From positions 18,412,861 through 18,476,860 of the forward strand of contig OW203727.1 in the NCBI GenBank assembly GCA_934045075.1: 64,000 bases of DNA, in the 5' to 3' direction. Made by a program: the position numbers and the translations under genes. Each line of letters starts with the position of its first letter. Within the stretch, counting starts at the first letter, position 1. Below the pieces are notes generated by a model. It was not told where the DNA came from and did not search any database. It saw nothing but the letters and a program-made list of their open reading frames with translations. Source of the stretch: Yponomeuta sedellus (Eukaryota > Arthropoda > Insecta > Lepidoptera > Yponomeutidae). This document shows, in pieces, positions 11,829 through 22,795 of this stretch.

Positions 11829-12785
11829 ACGTTCGACAGACAATCGGCTGATCGGACGGACGTACGGACTGGCAGATATAAAAGAACACATTTTGGTTAA
11901 ATACTTATTATTATATGTATTTCTGGTGGTATGGCTTCGTGGCCTTCGTGACAAGGTTTGGAATGACACACATAACACATTTCTTAAGAAAATATCAAGC
12001 TTAATTTAAATCAAGGAGAAGTGACCTAATAAAAGTGTTTTTATAGATTTTATTCCATCGTTCGGTTAGCGTGATTATTATGTAGGTTTTCTATGTAGTT
12101 CTAGTAGTCTCTAAGCTAGGCCTCGGACAGACAAAAAGATCAACAGACAGATCAACGGCCACGGTGAAAGCATATTCTGATGTATTCAACTGATGTATTT
12201 GGTTTAAGATGACTTGAGAAAAGATGGTCAGAGTGGAGTTTTTTTTCCGCTGCCTTTTTCTCCACTACAATACGGCCCGAAGGCAGCGGCTTACATTTTA
12301 CATTGACCTTCAGCAAACAGAATGTAAATTTTTTACGTTGAAATAAATTGATTTGAATTGAATTTGAATTCCATTAAAACACTCTTTCAACAGATTTAAT
12401 AAAAACATTGAAATAAAATATAAAAGCCAACTGCTGTACAAGAAGGCACTCTAAATTCTAAATTCGTATATATCTAGGTATTGTTGAAGAATGTTTTGAA
12501 ATCGTGCAGAATGTGGCCAATATGTATGTGCTGGTTTGGAACTTCGCGTTCTCCTTCTCTGAAAATCTTCATCAGATCTTCACAAAAATAAAATGGGACC
12601 AATGGGACGCTATATCTATTCGAACAAAAGAACGTTATCGAAATTGGTTAAGATTTAAGAACATTGTAATAAAAAGTAGTATACACGCCTATTTGATAAC
12701 CTCCTTGTTTGATATCGGATAAAAAACAAATTTTACGTAATGATCTTTCGAATTTACTGTTTGCAATAAAGAATAATTATGTACA
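11829..12785. other. No gene seen; LINE tail at 12230-12370
   Basis: At 12230-12370 the sequence GAAGGCAGCGGCTTACATTT, then TTTTTTACGTTGAAATAAAT and GATTTGAATTGAATTTG, looks like a LINE 3' end with a degenerate GAATT tail. The rest shows no coding or repeat signature. Confidence 0.45.
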
Positions 12786-13089
12786 GTGCGTTCACATTAA
12801 CTTGACGCGTGAGAGAATTGGTAGCACTGATATGTTTAGTGTTACCATGTTAAATAAGAAATCATTCCCATTACTTGGGGAAAATAAAAGGATTGAGGGC
12901 TTGTTTTACCATCTTCCGATTAGTGTCCAAAAGCTAATTCACATGTTATGCCCTTGTTACTTGACATGAAGTAAAAGGAGGGCAAAACTTATGGTTTAGA
13001 CTATACAATATATGTTATGAGTATGTACATTATATAATGAGGAAAACTATCAAGGGGAAGAAAAAAACGTAAGAATCGGATTAGTAGGT

Positions 13090-13305
13090 ATTTATTGGCA
13101 AAATGTTCGCTTGTTAACCGCAAATGGTTTTTAAACGTGGCTGCATCTTCCGTTTTTACTTCTCGAATAAAACTATTCAAAGCACCTAGTTCGTCACGCC
13201 TTAAAATCCATTTACGCGTCCAAATTTTTCTTCTTTTTTATCCTGCTGCTGTTGCAGCTCGACGATAAGACAACAAAGCGCGTTCAAAAATGAATAAAAA
13301 TCCAT
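13090..13305 (-). pseudogene. HARBI1-like transposase N-terminal fragment
   Basis: Starts MDFYSFLNALCCL at 13305. After a one-base shift the next frame reads KRRKIWTRKWILRRDELGAL and SFIREVKTEDAATFKNHLRL, the layout of the HARBI1/ALP1 N-terminus (basic KRRR...W-RxW, then the FxxxxRL motif). The catalytic DDE region is absent. Confidence 0.6.
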
Positions 13306-13446
13306 ATCCACTAAAATGTGTGTAAACTACCATCGGAGTGGCTTACACTTTTAGTTGACTAAGAAGATGCGCTTGGTCCGATTCTACTAAGACCGTGAAA
13401 ACGTGGCTTTAGTAATTTCATGTAACTGGGCACCCTAAAAACGTAC

Positions 13447-13579
13447 CTGTCATGGCGGGAACTCGAGTCCGAACTTGCTCCAAAGGAACAATCAGCTTTT
13501 TTTCAGCCTTTTCCCTCTCACAAAATGCATAAACCTGAAGGATTTTTTGTCTTTTTGCACTTTTGACCACTTTAGGCAT
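13447..13579 (-). pseudogene. Transposon-encoded first coding exon
   Basis: ATG at 13579 opens MPKVVKSAKRQKILQVYAFC and continues KAEKKLIVPLEQVRTRV to AMT, ending at a donor ACAG|GTACGT in phase 1. This N-terminus resembles insect transposon proteins of the DNA-binding type. Assignment to a named family is not certain. Confidence 0.5.
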
Positions 13580-13710
13580 CTTTAAAGCTCACACAAACGA
13601 ATAATCCTATAGTTAGTAACCGATCGTACCGAAAGCAAGATGGCGACTGAGCAATCAGTGCTACCAATTCTCTCATGCGTCAAGTTAATGTGAACGCACA
13701 ATATACAAAA

Positions 13711-14060
13711 AATTAAACGAAACTTTTTTATAAATATTAAAAAGTTCAATTGTCTAGTAAAATAAAACGGTGTTTTTCGTAGAAAGCTTATGCGATAGGC
13801 ATTATTTATATTTTTTTTCGTTCTTTCCAATTTTCTGTTGAATGCTGGTTTTGGGTCATGTTTTCAGTAAGTTGAGTGTTTAGTAAAGTTAGTGATTGCG
13901 CCAAGCTGAAGAAAGGGCGCTATGGCGTTCATTAGGGAAGGGCTATGTTCAGCAGTGGACTAATATGTAGCCTGAAGAGGAAGTAATTACTTTACAAGCA
14001 AAATAGTACCTACTTAGGTAGAAAAAACCTTGAAAAGCTTGAAAAAACGGAAACCCGGAA
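13711..14060 (+). repeat. Tandem duplication, copy 1
   Basis: Blocks AAAGCTTATG(C/A)GA(T/G)AGGCATT, TTCTGTTGAA(T/C)GCTG and AG(T/C)GTTTAGTAAAGTTAGT recur in the same order in copy 2. This copy carries an RTE tail insertion (13903-13984: GGGCGCTATGGCGTTCATTA...CAGTGGACTAATATG). Confidence 0.6.
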
Positions 14061-14245
14061 ATTATTATATAAGAAAAACAAGCCTTACAGTATTTTTTTT
14101 ATAAATCATAAATAATTTAACAGTCTTATAAAATAAAACGACATTTAAATTAAAAAGCTTATGAGAGAGGCATTATTTATACCAGGCCACTCAGAAAGTT
14201 TTGCGAAAAAAAGTTATGTATTCTATTCTATTCTAAATGTTTTTG

Positions 14246-14644
14246 AACTAAAACTTTCGTAAGCACAACACATTGTAGACTTTTAGTCCGGATTTACTTA
14301 CGGGTAAATCAAATGCAGTGATAGTGAATATCGAAATCGACACTGCAAGAACGAAGATGTCGTGAGCTGTGTCTGTTTCATCATGCCTAGTGGCATTGAC
14401 GACGGGAAAGCAGTAGGCGCTGCGGCGCAAGCCAGCGGGAATCCCCCGCAGCCAGTGTCAGCACCCGCCCCACCTATCTCGGCGCGGGCGCGCCGCGCGC
14501 TTGCCCGTAGTGTGAGACAAGCAACCGACGACGCGAGCTCCGTCTCTGCTCACCATGATTAAGCTCTGCGAATCGGAGCGAAACCTGGTCGGACTTTTCC
14601 GATATAACAACACCCGTAAGTAAATCCGGACTAAAAGTCTACAA
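14246..14644 (-). mobile_element. Element Z, SINE-like, antisense
   Basis: Flanked by a 17-bp perfect direct repeat TATTCTAAATGTTTTTG (14229-14245 and 14645-14661). It has inverted arms TAGACTTTTAGTCCGGATTT (from 14275) and its reverse (to about 14642). The GC-rich core is unlike its surroundings. On the minus strand it ends AAAGTTTTAGTTCAAAAA. A 73-bp deleted relative is at 32732-32804. Confidence 0.6.
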
Positions 14645-14645
14645 T

Positions 14646-15937
14646 ATTCTAAATGTTTTTGGGAAAGTCTTTGAGCGTTTGGTGTACGATCATATTTACC
14701 CTTTAATATCCAGAAGTGTCCCTTCACAGCAACATGGTTTTCTCAGAGGACGCTCTACCGTCGGCAATTTGACTGTGTTCTTAAATTTCATTCTACGTAA
14801 CATGGATAAGCGAAGGCAGGTTGATGTGATCTACACTGATTTCGAAAAGGCTTTCGATCGTGTGGATCACATTATCCTGCTTCGAAAGCTTTCTCATTTG
14901 GGAATCCGAGGTGATCTTCACAGGTGGATCACTTCTTATGTTTCTAACCGTAGACAAGCAGTAGTGGTTGGAGGCTACAAGTCAGACTTTACGAAAATTC
15001 CGTCTGGAGTTCCACAGAGCTCACACCTAGGTCCGTTACTTTACAATGCGTACTTGTACGACATTTACGCCGTTTTTACAAACTGCAACTTTCTACTTTA
15101 CGCAGACGATAAAAAAATATTTTTAGATATAGTTAACACAGAGGACTGTCTCAGAATGCAATCAGATATTGACCGCCTGTATGTGTATTATGAAATGAAT
15201 AGAATCAAGGTTAACATTCAGAAATGCGTTCAAATTACATTTACGCGAAGTCCTAAACCCATAGTTTTCACTTATCACATAGGAGGTCAACCTTTAGAAA
15301 GAGTGGATACAATTCGTGATCTTGGTGTTATCCTCGATAGCAAGCTAACCTATGAGAAGCATATAAATAACATATAGCATATCGTAATTTGGGATTTGTT
15401 ATGCGCGTTTGTAAGCCATTTGAAGATATTGACTGTGTAAAAATCGTTAATTTTGCATTTGTTAGAAGCATTTTAGAATATGCCAGCAGTATATGGTCTC
15501 CTAGATATATAACACATTCCCAAAAAATCGAAAGCATACAGTTAAAGTTCGTAAAATATCTCAACTTTAAAGCCAAATCTCCGAAAAACGATTATGAGGC
15601 ATCTTTCATATTTCACCGTCTTATGACCTTAGATAACCGTCGCAAATTGCTGGACATGTCGTTGCTCCATGATGTTCTATCTGGTAGGCTTGATACCCCT
15701 GAGCTGGTTTCCGAGTTGAACTTCTCCGTTCCTAGTCGCCGAACACGTCACACAAGTAGCAGGTTGTTTTACCAAGCGCATAGTAACACTAACTATGCCC
15801 AAAACTCTACGTTGTTACGCCTGGCGGATTTGTTCAACAAACAATTTAGTTCATCGGATCCATTCTGCGGATCCAAGGTATCCTTTAAAAATGACATAAA
15901 AAGGATCCTTAACGACTCAAACTCAAGCTTACATTGA
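14646..15937 (+). pseudogene. LINE reverse transcriptase (Jockey-like), broken
   Basis: Starts mid-domain with NVFGKVFERLVYDHIYP, then QQHGFLRGRST, IYTDFEKAFDRVDH (RT motif A), GVPQSSHLGPLLYN (motif B, with Ser where Gly is usual) and LLYADDKKIF (motif C, catalytic YADD). A stop at 15376 interrupts the thumb region. The C-terminal part resumes in another frame with ILEYASSIWSPRYI. The endonuclease domain and ORF1 are missing, so it is dead. Confidence 0.85.
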
Positions 15938-16393
15938 ATCCTCAGTTCCCCTTCCCCCTTCCCCTACAAATCAAAAACTCAAACACACACACACACACAC
16001 ATACATACACAACCGCATAATATTTTAGCTCTTCTCACCAACAGATCTGCCTTTGTGAGTTTTACTGCGTGTTGGCTTTGGCGCATGTTGCCAGTGATTT
16101 GTTAATCTAATTATTTTAGTTGAGTTTTTGCATTTTGTTTCTGCTTTTATTTATTGTATAGTTGTGGGTAGCTGTTATTGGCCTTATTAACAGTATTTCA
16201 TTACTTGTATTATCATTGATTATGTTCGCTGTTGATACCCCTAAGATATAAAAAAAAAATGTATAAGATACTGGCCACTTGTAATTGTTTTGAAAACGTC
16301 GATTATTTAAAAGTAAAAATACTACTGTTCGATATTCAAATTACCCTCCGCATTTTTTGAGAGCCAAATAAAATTTTCTTGTCTCATTAAAAA

Positions 16394-17377
16394 ATGGATC
16401 TGCATCGAGATCATTTTCGTGCTATGATTTTTTACGATTTCAAATGTGGCTTAAAACCTGATGAGTTATTTGATCGACTTCGAATTGCTTTAATAGATGA
16501 AGGACCTTCAAAAGCAACCATATACAGGTATAGCGAGTTCAAACGCTGTCGTCTTACTTTAGGGGATGAACAAAGGAGTGGTCGTCCGACGACGGCTGTC
16601 ACCGGAGAAAGTGTGCTGGTAGTAAAATGTTTGATTCAAGAAAAGAGACGAATTACGTACGAAGAGATTCAATATACAGTGCAGATTGGTTCAGGAAGTA
16701 TTCACAAGATTTTGCACGAGCACCTTCGCGTAAGGAGAATACCTAGTTTCCCGCTGGGTGCCGCACAACCTCACCGAATCTCAGAAGCAGGCCCGTGTGG
16801 ATTGGTGCCGTGATATGTTACAAAAATTTGATGCTGGCTCGTCACGGCGTGTTTACGACATTGCGACAGGTGACGAATCCTGGATTTATCAATATGATCC
16901 AGAAACAAAGCGTCAGTCGACAGTTTGGCTGTTTCAAAATGAACCAAATTTTGATCGCTAGGTAGTTTCTTCACTTTGACGGGGTACGTAATTTCAATTC
17001 CACTTCGAGACCAAAGCAACATCAACGCTGAATGGTATAGGACAAAATGCCTGCCAGAAGTTTTTTCTGAATTGAGCAACAAGCGACCGAACACCGGGCT
17101 CCGCGGGGTCCTTCTTCACCACGACAACGCGCCCGCGCACTCTGCGATCAAAACGAGGGACTTCCAGGACTCCACACCGGTCAGAGTCTTGAGACACCTT
17201 CCTTACAGTCCTGTTTTGGCTCCGTGTGACTTCTTTTTATTCTATAAAATTAAAAATCAGCTCAAAGGGATACAGTTTTCATCGCCGGAAGACGCGCTAG
17301 CAGCGTTTGAAAAGTCCGTGGAAGAGGTGTCTGCAGAGGACTGGAAAAATGTTTTGAAAATTGGTTCAGACACATGA
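16394..17377 (+). pseudogene. Mariner transposase 1, frameshifted
   Basis: Three overlapping frames make one mariner transposase. The first reads MDLHRDHFRAMIFYDFK, GPSKATIYRYSEF (helix-turn-helix) and SGRPTT. After a shift near 16745 the second reads LTESQKQARVDWC and GDESWIYQYDPE (first catalytic Asp). It then hits a stop at 16959, and a third frame resumes with HHDNAPAHS (second Asp) and YSPVLAPCDFFLF (third Asp), a D,D34D pattern. Two shifts plus a missing stretch between the first and second Asp make it inactive. Confidence 0.85.
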
Positions 17378-17954
17378 AACTTTGTATAGAGGCTGATGGA
17401 GAGTTCTTTGAAAAGATTTAATAAAAATATTTTTTTCATAGAAGTTACTTTTTTAGTTTCTCAAAACTTTCTGAGTGTCCCACGTTTACGACTTTTTTTT
17501 CAATCTACCCAACCTTCTGTTGAACGCTGATGTTGTGTCATGTTCTCAGTAGGTTGAGCGTTTAGTAAAGTTAGTAATTAGTTTACAAGCAAAAGCGTAC
17601 CTACCAAAGCGCTTGAAAAAACGAACGGAAACCGGAAAAGGTCTTTCTGCCTACCTGAGTAATTAGTTTCCTTGCAGATGAAAAATGTTTTCGCTGAAAG
17701 TTGAATTGAGATTTCCATGGTTAATTGACGCTTATTTGTAGAGATACTCTCTTACACCCTCTCACACACTCAAGCATACTAACACAGCACACCATAGTAG
17801 CAAACATACCAAACGTACAGAGATGGTCACATACGCCAATTAAATACTGCAAAAACTACCTACCTTAATGTATATTATTGTATCACTCAATCTATCAACG
17901 GTTTTATTCAAAATTGGTCAGGAATTCCAACTTGAACGTGAACGTTACAAGTTA

Positions 17955-18350
17955 ATTTTTATCGTTATTACATATCTTAGGTGAAGCGCTCGTGGCCTAG
18001 CCGAACCGAGTGATTGGAATAATTACTTGAACTAAGCAACAACAGGCTCGGTCAGGTGCAGGATGGCTGACCGTCCCGTGACTACCGCTAGTGGCATTTT
18101 TCCGAGAGCTTCCATGCTTCGCAAGGCACGTTAAGCCGTTGGTGCCGGGCTGTCTTGTAATGACAGTCGTTAAGCCATGTCAGAGGCCTTGTGGGTCGCT
18201 TGGTAACTTCTGACAGTAAGGCCCGCTACTGTCTTACAATCCTCCACCAACCCGGACTTGGCCCCCGTGGAGGAGTATGGCCTAACCTTCCTGCGATGCA
18301 GGAAGAGAACCGTCCCCTGCAGTGGGGACATACAAGGGTTGATATCGACT
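17955..18350 (+). mobile_element. SINE-D, full copy
   Basis: Likely 11-bp target duplication GTTACAAGTTA (17944-17954 and 18351-18361). The SINE-D body starts at about 17982 (GCGCTCGTGGCCTAGCCGAA), so about 27 extra bases sit at the 5' end. Confidence 0.75.
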
Positions 18351-18654
18351 GTTACAAGTTATATAGGGCATTGGAGTATTCTTAATAGTAAGAATAGTCT
18401 AATGTCCTTTTATTTATCTTAGGTATCGTAGGTACAGTTTTAAACTTACACATGTCTAAGCTACATGTGCGGTAGTATGTGTAACTACAGGTTAAAAATA
18501 GCCATTGTACCTACTAAACGTTGAAGAGCACTGTTGCCCGAGATATAGGTCTAGAACTTAGTTTTAATTTGTTTTTCCTGACTCAAATAATCAAACTAGG
18601 ACATTTAATCGAAATTATCTAGGATTTGGTGTTAATAATTAGACGGCTAAAGCT

Positions 18655-18906
18655 GAAGCGGTGTTAGCAGAGCGGTAAAGCGCCGGCTTCTCATTCGGGA
18701 GCTCGTGGGTTTGAACCCCGGTGCATGTACAAGTACATAGCATGTACTAAGTTGCGTAAATTTTCGAAAATGTAGTAACGGTACCATTCGCTAACTGTGA
18801 AGGAGAAGATCGTGATTAAACCTGAGTGCTTGAGGTGTTTACATACTTCTGCGCTTGTGATTGCCAATCCGTGGTGGGCTACGTGGTTAAGCCTGTTAAG
18901 CGTGGT
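18655..18906 (+). mobile_element. SINE-C' head and body, cut by a foldback
   Basis: tRNA-like head GCAGAGCGGTAAAGCGCCGG with B box GGGTTTGAACCCCGG. The body runs to ATTGCCAATCCGTGGTGGGC and stops at the foldback at 18907. Confidence 0.6.
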
Positions 18907-19384
18907 TAAGCTTTAGGTCCCGTGCTCCATCTGATGACGTTATTGTCCCTTAGTAACAGTCAAGTAAATAAAAAAAAACATAATTTAACAAATATTTAAT
19001 CAATACGATTTATTTTAACGCATTTTTTCCGAAAAATGGTTCAAAGAAATTTCGTTACGAATTATTGCATTTGCGAATGTAATATAAAATGGTATTTCTC
19101 ACATGTGTTCTTTACGGTGTTTACTTACCGATAAGTCTAAAGGTAAATTGCTAACAGTGATATCGCAAAATACCGATTCTCCGACTTATCGGTAACTAAA
19201 CGTCGCAAAGAACACTGTAAGAAAGACCATTTTATATTACATTCCTAAGGCCATTTTTTGGAAAAAATGCTTTAAAATAAATCGTATTGATAAATTTTTG
19301 TTAAATTATGTTTTTTTTTTTATTTACTTGACTGTTACTAAGGGACAATAACGTCATCAGATGGAGCACGGGACCTAAAGCTTA
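18907..19384. mobile_element. Foldback element with ~200-bp inverted arms
   Basis: Left arm 18907-19137 and right arm 19183-19384 are inverted copies with a loop of about 45 bp. Outer ends are TAAGCTTTAGGTCCCGTGCT and its reverse. A smaller inverted fragment of SINE-C' follows at 19440-19506, extending the palindromic layout to about 650 bp. Confidence 0.8.
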
Positions 19385-19392
19385 GAAGTCCC

Positions 19393-19506
19393 GTGCTTCA
19401 CCCAGGTGGAGAACTTAGGTGAAGCACGGGTCCGGACCCCTTAGAGGGAGGGTACAGGCTTAATTACAACGCGAGCCCACCGCAGATTAGCAATTTTAAG
19501 CGCAAT
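19393..19506 (-). repeat. Short palindrome plus reversed SINE-C' fragment
   Basis: CCCGTGCTTCACC and GGTGAAGCACGGG form perfect 13-bp arms. Then CAGGCTTAATTAC and GCCCACCGCAGATTAGCAAT is the SINE-C' body reversed. Confidence 0.6.
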
Positions 19507-19879
19507 TATTATACAATATTATTATACGAGTAAAACAGACTGACAAACATATCTGAGGACAGAGGCGTAGCGTGGTATGCCTTTAGAGGTACCTATAATC
19601 AACAGTGGACGAATATGGGACTAGATTGGACCTGAGATACGTAGAAACACTAAGGCGGAAACCCAAAACAAGTTAAGAAAAAGATTTATTTGCAAACAAT
19701 CCCTCTTTCCGATTAGCCAGTTAGTTGGACGTGAGTTGAAACTCTAATTCTGCAAAATCAGATCACCCAATTTGTGCAATTGAGTCCTGTTTGAGAGGTC
19801 TGCCGTAATACGGTTGTGACCGTCAGAGACTTCGTAAGCTAATAGACGCGACATGAATCGAAAGTCTTACTGAAAAACT
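19507..19879. other. No gene seen
   Basis: Between the foldback and SINE-F. No open frame with recognisable content and no clear repeat. Confidence 0.5.
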
Positions 19880-20038
19880 TCTGACTGTAAGACCAGACAA
19901 TAGTCTTGCAAGCCTCCACCAATTCGCACTTGGCCCCCGTGGTGGAGTGTGGCCTATACCTTCCTCAGGGAAGAGACCCGTGCCCCTCGGTGGGGGCATA
20001 ATGGGTTGATGATGATGATGACGATGATGAGACGGTAA
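19880..20038 (+). mobile_element. SINE-F
   Basis: CTGTAAGACCAGACAATAGT to TGATGATGATGATGACGATG. The same family as 10975-11110. Confidence 0.6.
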
Positions 20039-20613
20039 CGTATTACAAAAAAGGCGAATTTTATTTATTAATACGAACAGCTTTCACTTCAGGCTTAACT
20101 CTAAAATGATGGAAAGATATCAGCTTTTAAACCTATAGTGGTATGACATTTTGTTATCGCTGCCCAAATTAATTTTTTTACACATTTCGAGAGTAATTGA
20201 ACCACGTGTAAGTTTATGAACAAACTTTTGACTTTGATTTGACCTTATGTACATATTTAACTTGTAAGTGTAAAGTAATTTAGACTCACTGACGAAACGA
20301 ACCCGTCCTAAACAACTTCGGAACCTGCAGTACCTTCCTACCTACATTCTACCGCATTACAACAACTATTATGGGACTCGTACAGCATAGTACATTCTTA
20401 CAATGATTATAAACGATCTATCCACCGAACTTGTTGAAAAAATCCTATGTGAACCAAATAACCCGACATGCCCTAAAACAATACTTCTGAAGCTAGTTAT
20501 AAGAAAAAGAGTAACGCACCCAGATAAACCTGTACGGGTTTCAGTGAAGGTTTTTTTTGTATTCATATGTACCTATTCTGTAAATTTCTTGAATAAATAA
20601 ACTTAAAAAAACA

Positions 20614-21035
20614 CCACTATACTATTTACATTTTTAATGCACTAACCCGTGCTAAGGACAATTTTAAACCTATTTAGAGGCTAAAAATTCTTTAGCCTCT
20701 AAATAGGTTAACCTTCTAGGCTAAATAGGTTTTCAAAATTGTCCTTAGCACAGGTTAGTGCATTAAAAATAAAAATAGTATCATCATGTGGGTACAGCGA
20801 TATTATTCCGATGTAAAAACTTAACTGCAAAGTAGTTAGTCGGGGCTGTAAGTGATGCAATTTACTTAAGCCAGATGTCGCTGCCTGTACGTAATACAGA
20901 GAATGGTGTAAAGAGGTTCCAAATTTCACTGATGCCGGTGAGTCGCCCATTAGCTCAGTTGGAAAGAGCGCTGGCACGGATAGCCAGAGGTCGCGGATTC
21001 GAATCCCGGCATGGGTGGAATTTTTAGCCTCTAAA
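20614..21035 (+). mobile_element. SINE-A, inverted tail plus dimer
   Basis: Order of parts: reversed 3' tail (20632-20690), direct tail (20690-20775), full unit with tRNA-like head (20944-21015) and tail. Approximate flanking repeat TTAAAAAAACAC on both sides. It is both 5'-inverted and dimeric. Confidence 0.75.
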
Positions 21036-21112
21036 TAGGTTTAAAAAAAAACACTTAAAAAAAATACATAAGTATTTTTTTTTGCGACGGTACTCACCTT
21101 CTCTATGACAAA

Positions 21113-21113
<1 letters not shown>

Positions 21114-21152
<39 letters not shown>
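21114..21152. repeat. (AC)n microsatellite
   Basis: About 18 uninterrupted AC units. Confidence 0.95.
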
Positions 21153-21155
<3 letters not shown>

Positions 21156-22468
21156 CCACATTGACACTCACATTCATCTACTCACACACATAAAGGGAAG
21201 ACAATTAACACTTAACACTTTTTCTAATACACTTTTGTTTTTAAACAGTATTTTACAGATTTTGTTAAAACCATCTTAGTTAGGTTTGCTTGATATAGAT
21301 TTTTTTGTAACAAAAATAAGCGCAGTCTGCTGTGATGGCCAAGCACAGCAGCGGATGCAAAATAATTAAATAACTATAAACCAAAACCTATATGCCACCA
21401 TCTAGTACAAATTCTTACTATACTATAATTCTTACAATGCTGAGTCTATTAGATTATGTTGTCTGTGACCCTCGTCTTATGTTGACATCATTATGAACAT
21501 AGCAGCATAGCAGAGTCCGACTCAAAGAGATATTCTCCCCTTTAAAATCTGATACTGAATATTTTTCAGGAGTATCTCGTTATCGGATTTTTTCAGAGAT
21601 CCGTTTATTTAGTGCAGGCGGAACCTTATTATGCTATCTCCCTGTATTCTGCAGATCCTTAAATCCTTTTAGTTGTATTTATAAAATCACCCCTTCCCTA
21701 AAACACCACTCATATGCAGGTTACGAATGCGTTTCCTTTACGCTACATCATTCAAACTGCGTTTGAGAAGTGTTTTAAGGTACCATATTTGTAAAAATAT
21801 AACTGTTTGAGTGGAAATTGGATAAAAACAAGATTCCTTAAAACACGCCTCAGGGTCAGTCTAAATAGTCTATGGGAAGAGGAAGGAAAACCACAGAACT
21901 TTTAAACTGCCTCTGAGCTGTTTTATAAGAATCGTGTTGTTTGTAGATAAAAAATCCGTACAGGAAGTCTATTATGAGCGTGAAATGCTGTCGTAATCCT
22001 GACGTTCACGATAGAAATTAGTATGGAATTTGACAGTTACGCAATTGGAATCGTTGAGAATTTTGAATTTGGTGTGCGCATATAGGAGCGGAAGTGATCT
22101 GATTCTTGATTGCTGTCTAGGTAAGAATGGGTAGAGAATCATTAAAATTAAAACACATCGAATTTGAAATAGGAACCATTACATTTCCGAGACAAAGTCG
22201 CCCGCTACGCATGAGAGCATAAGTGAGGTTGGCATGCTGTTTACTGTACTTGAATTATTGGCAAGGCGGTGGCTTATTAGAATCATAACGAATATTTTTG
22301 ACTTTAAATATATTCGATATTCAAAATTTCAGGATTTATTTTGGTATAACACTGTCCAAAGGAAAAGGCGATTGTTGAGCTATTTGATGGAAATATAGTG
22401 GCAATAATGGTTTTCTAATAAAATACCTACTAATAATAATAATATAATATTACATAAGCTCCTACAGA
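21153..22468. other. No gene seen
   Basis: Contains MITE-H-like ends (AAGATTCCTTAAAACACG at 21831, AGAATCGTGTTG at 21929) that may bound an old element. No coding signature. Confidence 0.45.
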
Positions 22469-22795
22469 AGCAGTGGTAGCTAAGCGTTAGATCGCCGGCT
22501 TCTCAATCGGGAGGTCGTGGGTTTGAATCCCGGCATGTACCAATGACTTTGTTTTCTAGGTTATACACATTTGTGTACAAGTTAGTACTATAAATGACTC
22601 ATTGAAAATTATAAATTAATCCTTGCTTGCAATATTTATGCAATAGAAAAAAATGCGCTTCAATTTGCCAATCCAATCCATCCAAGCCAATCCATAGCAC
22701 GCGTGGTGGTAATTAAGCTTAAGTTCATATTCTCACTCTGAGAGAATTACTGTGCCCTGCTGTGGGACGTTCATAGGCTTCATAAAATAAAGAAA
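22469..22795 (+). mobile_element. SINE-C', full length
   Basis: Head GCAGTGGTAGCTAAGCG, B box GGGTTTGAATCCCGG, body GTACCAATGACTTTGTTTTC, then CGTGGTGGTAATTAAGC and CTGTGCCCTGCTGTGGGACG with an A-rich end. Reference copy showing that the tRNA head and the TGCAGTGGGACG tail belong to one element. Confidence 0.75.

Larger units (their letters stand above)
12786..13699 (-). mobile_element. PIF/Harbinger-type DNA transposon, internally deleted
   Basis: Inverted terminal repeats of 46 bp with one mismatch (12786-12831 and 13654-13699; GTGCGTTCACATTAACTTGA at the outer end). Minus-strand coding scraps inside are listed separately. No clear 3-bp target duplication was found at these edges, so the true ends may lie a few bases outside. 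Confidence 0.75.
14222..16258 (+). mobile_element. Jockey-like LINE, 5'-truncated, inside mariner 1
   Basis: Contains the reverse transcriptase 14646-15937, a 3' UTR with an AC-repeat (15982-16000) and an A-run ending at 16258. A short possible target duplication ATGTAT flanks it (14216-14221 and 16259-16264). Confidence 0.7.
14182..17486 (+). mobile_element. Mariner element 1, split by a LINE
   Basis: Terminal inverted repeats CACTCAGAAAGTTTTG with imperfect extensions (14188-14210 and 17450-17480), flanked by TA. The transposase (16394-17377) lies downstream of a 2-kb LINE inserted in the element's 5' region. Confidence 0.85.
14086..17650 (+). repeat. Tandem duplication, copy 2, split by a mariner
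   Basis: Left part 14086-14181 and right part 17487-17650 together align with copy 1. They join exactly where copy 1 reads TTATTTATA-TTTTTTTTC, so the mariner inserted at a TA inside this copy. Confidence 0.6.

Noticed and set aside
14362..14562. Ala/Pro-rich frame inside element Z
   Set aside because: It comes from the GC-rich core of a repeat and has no conserved domain; both strands are open because of base composition.
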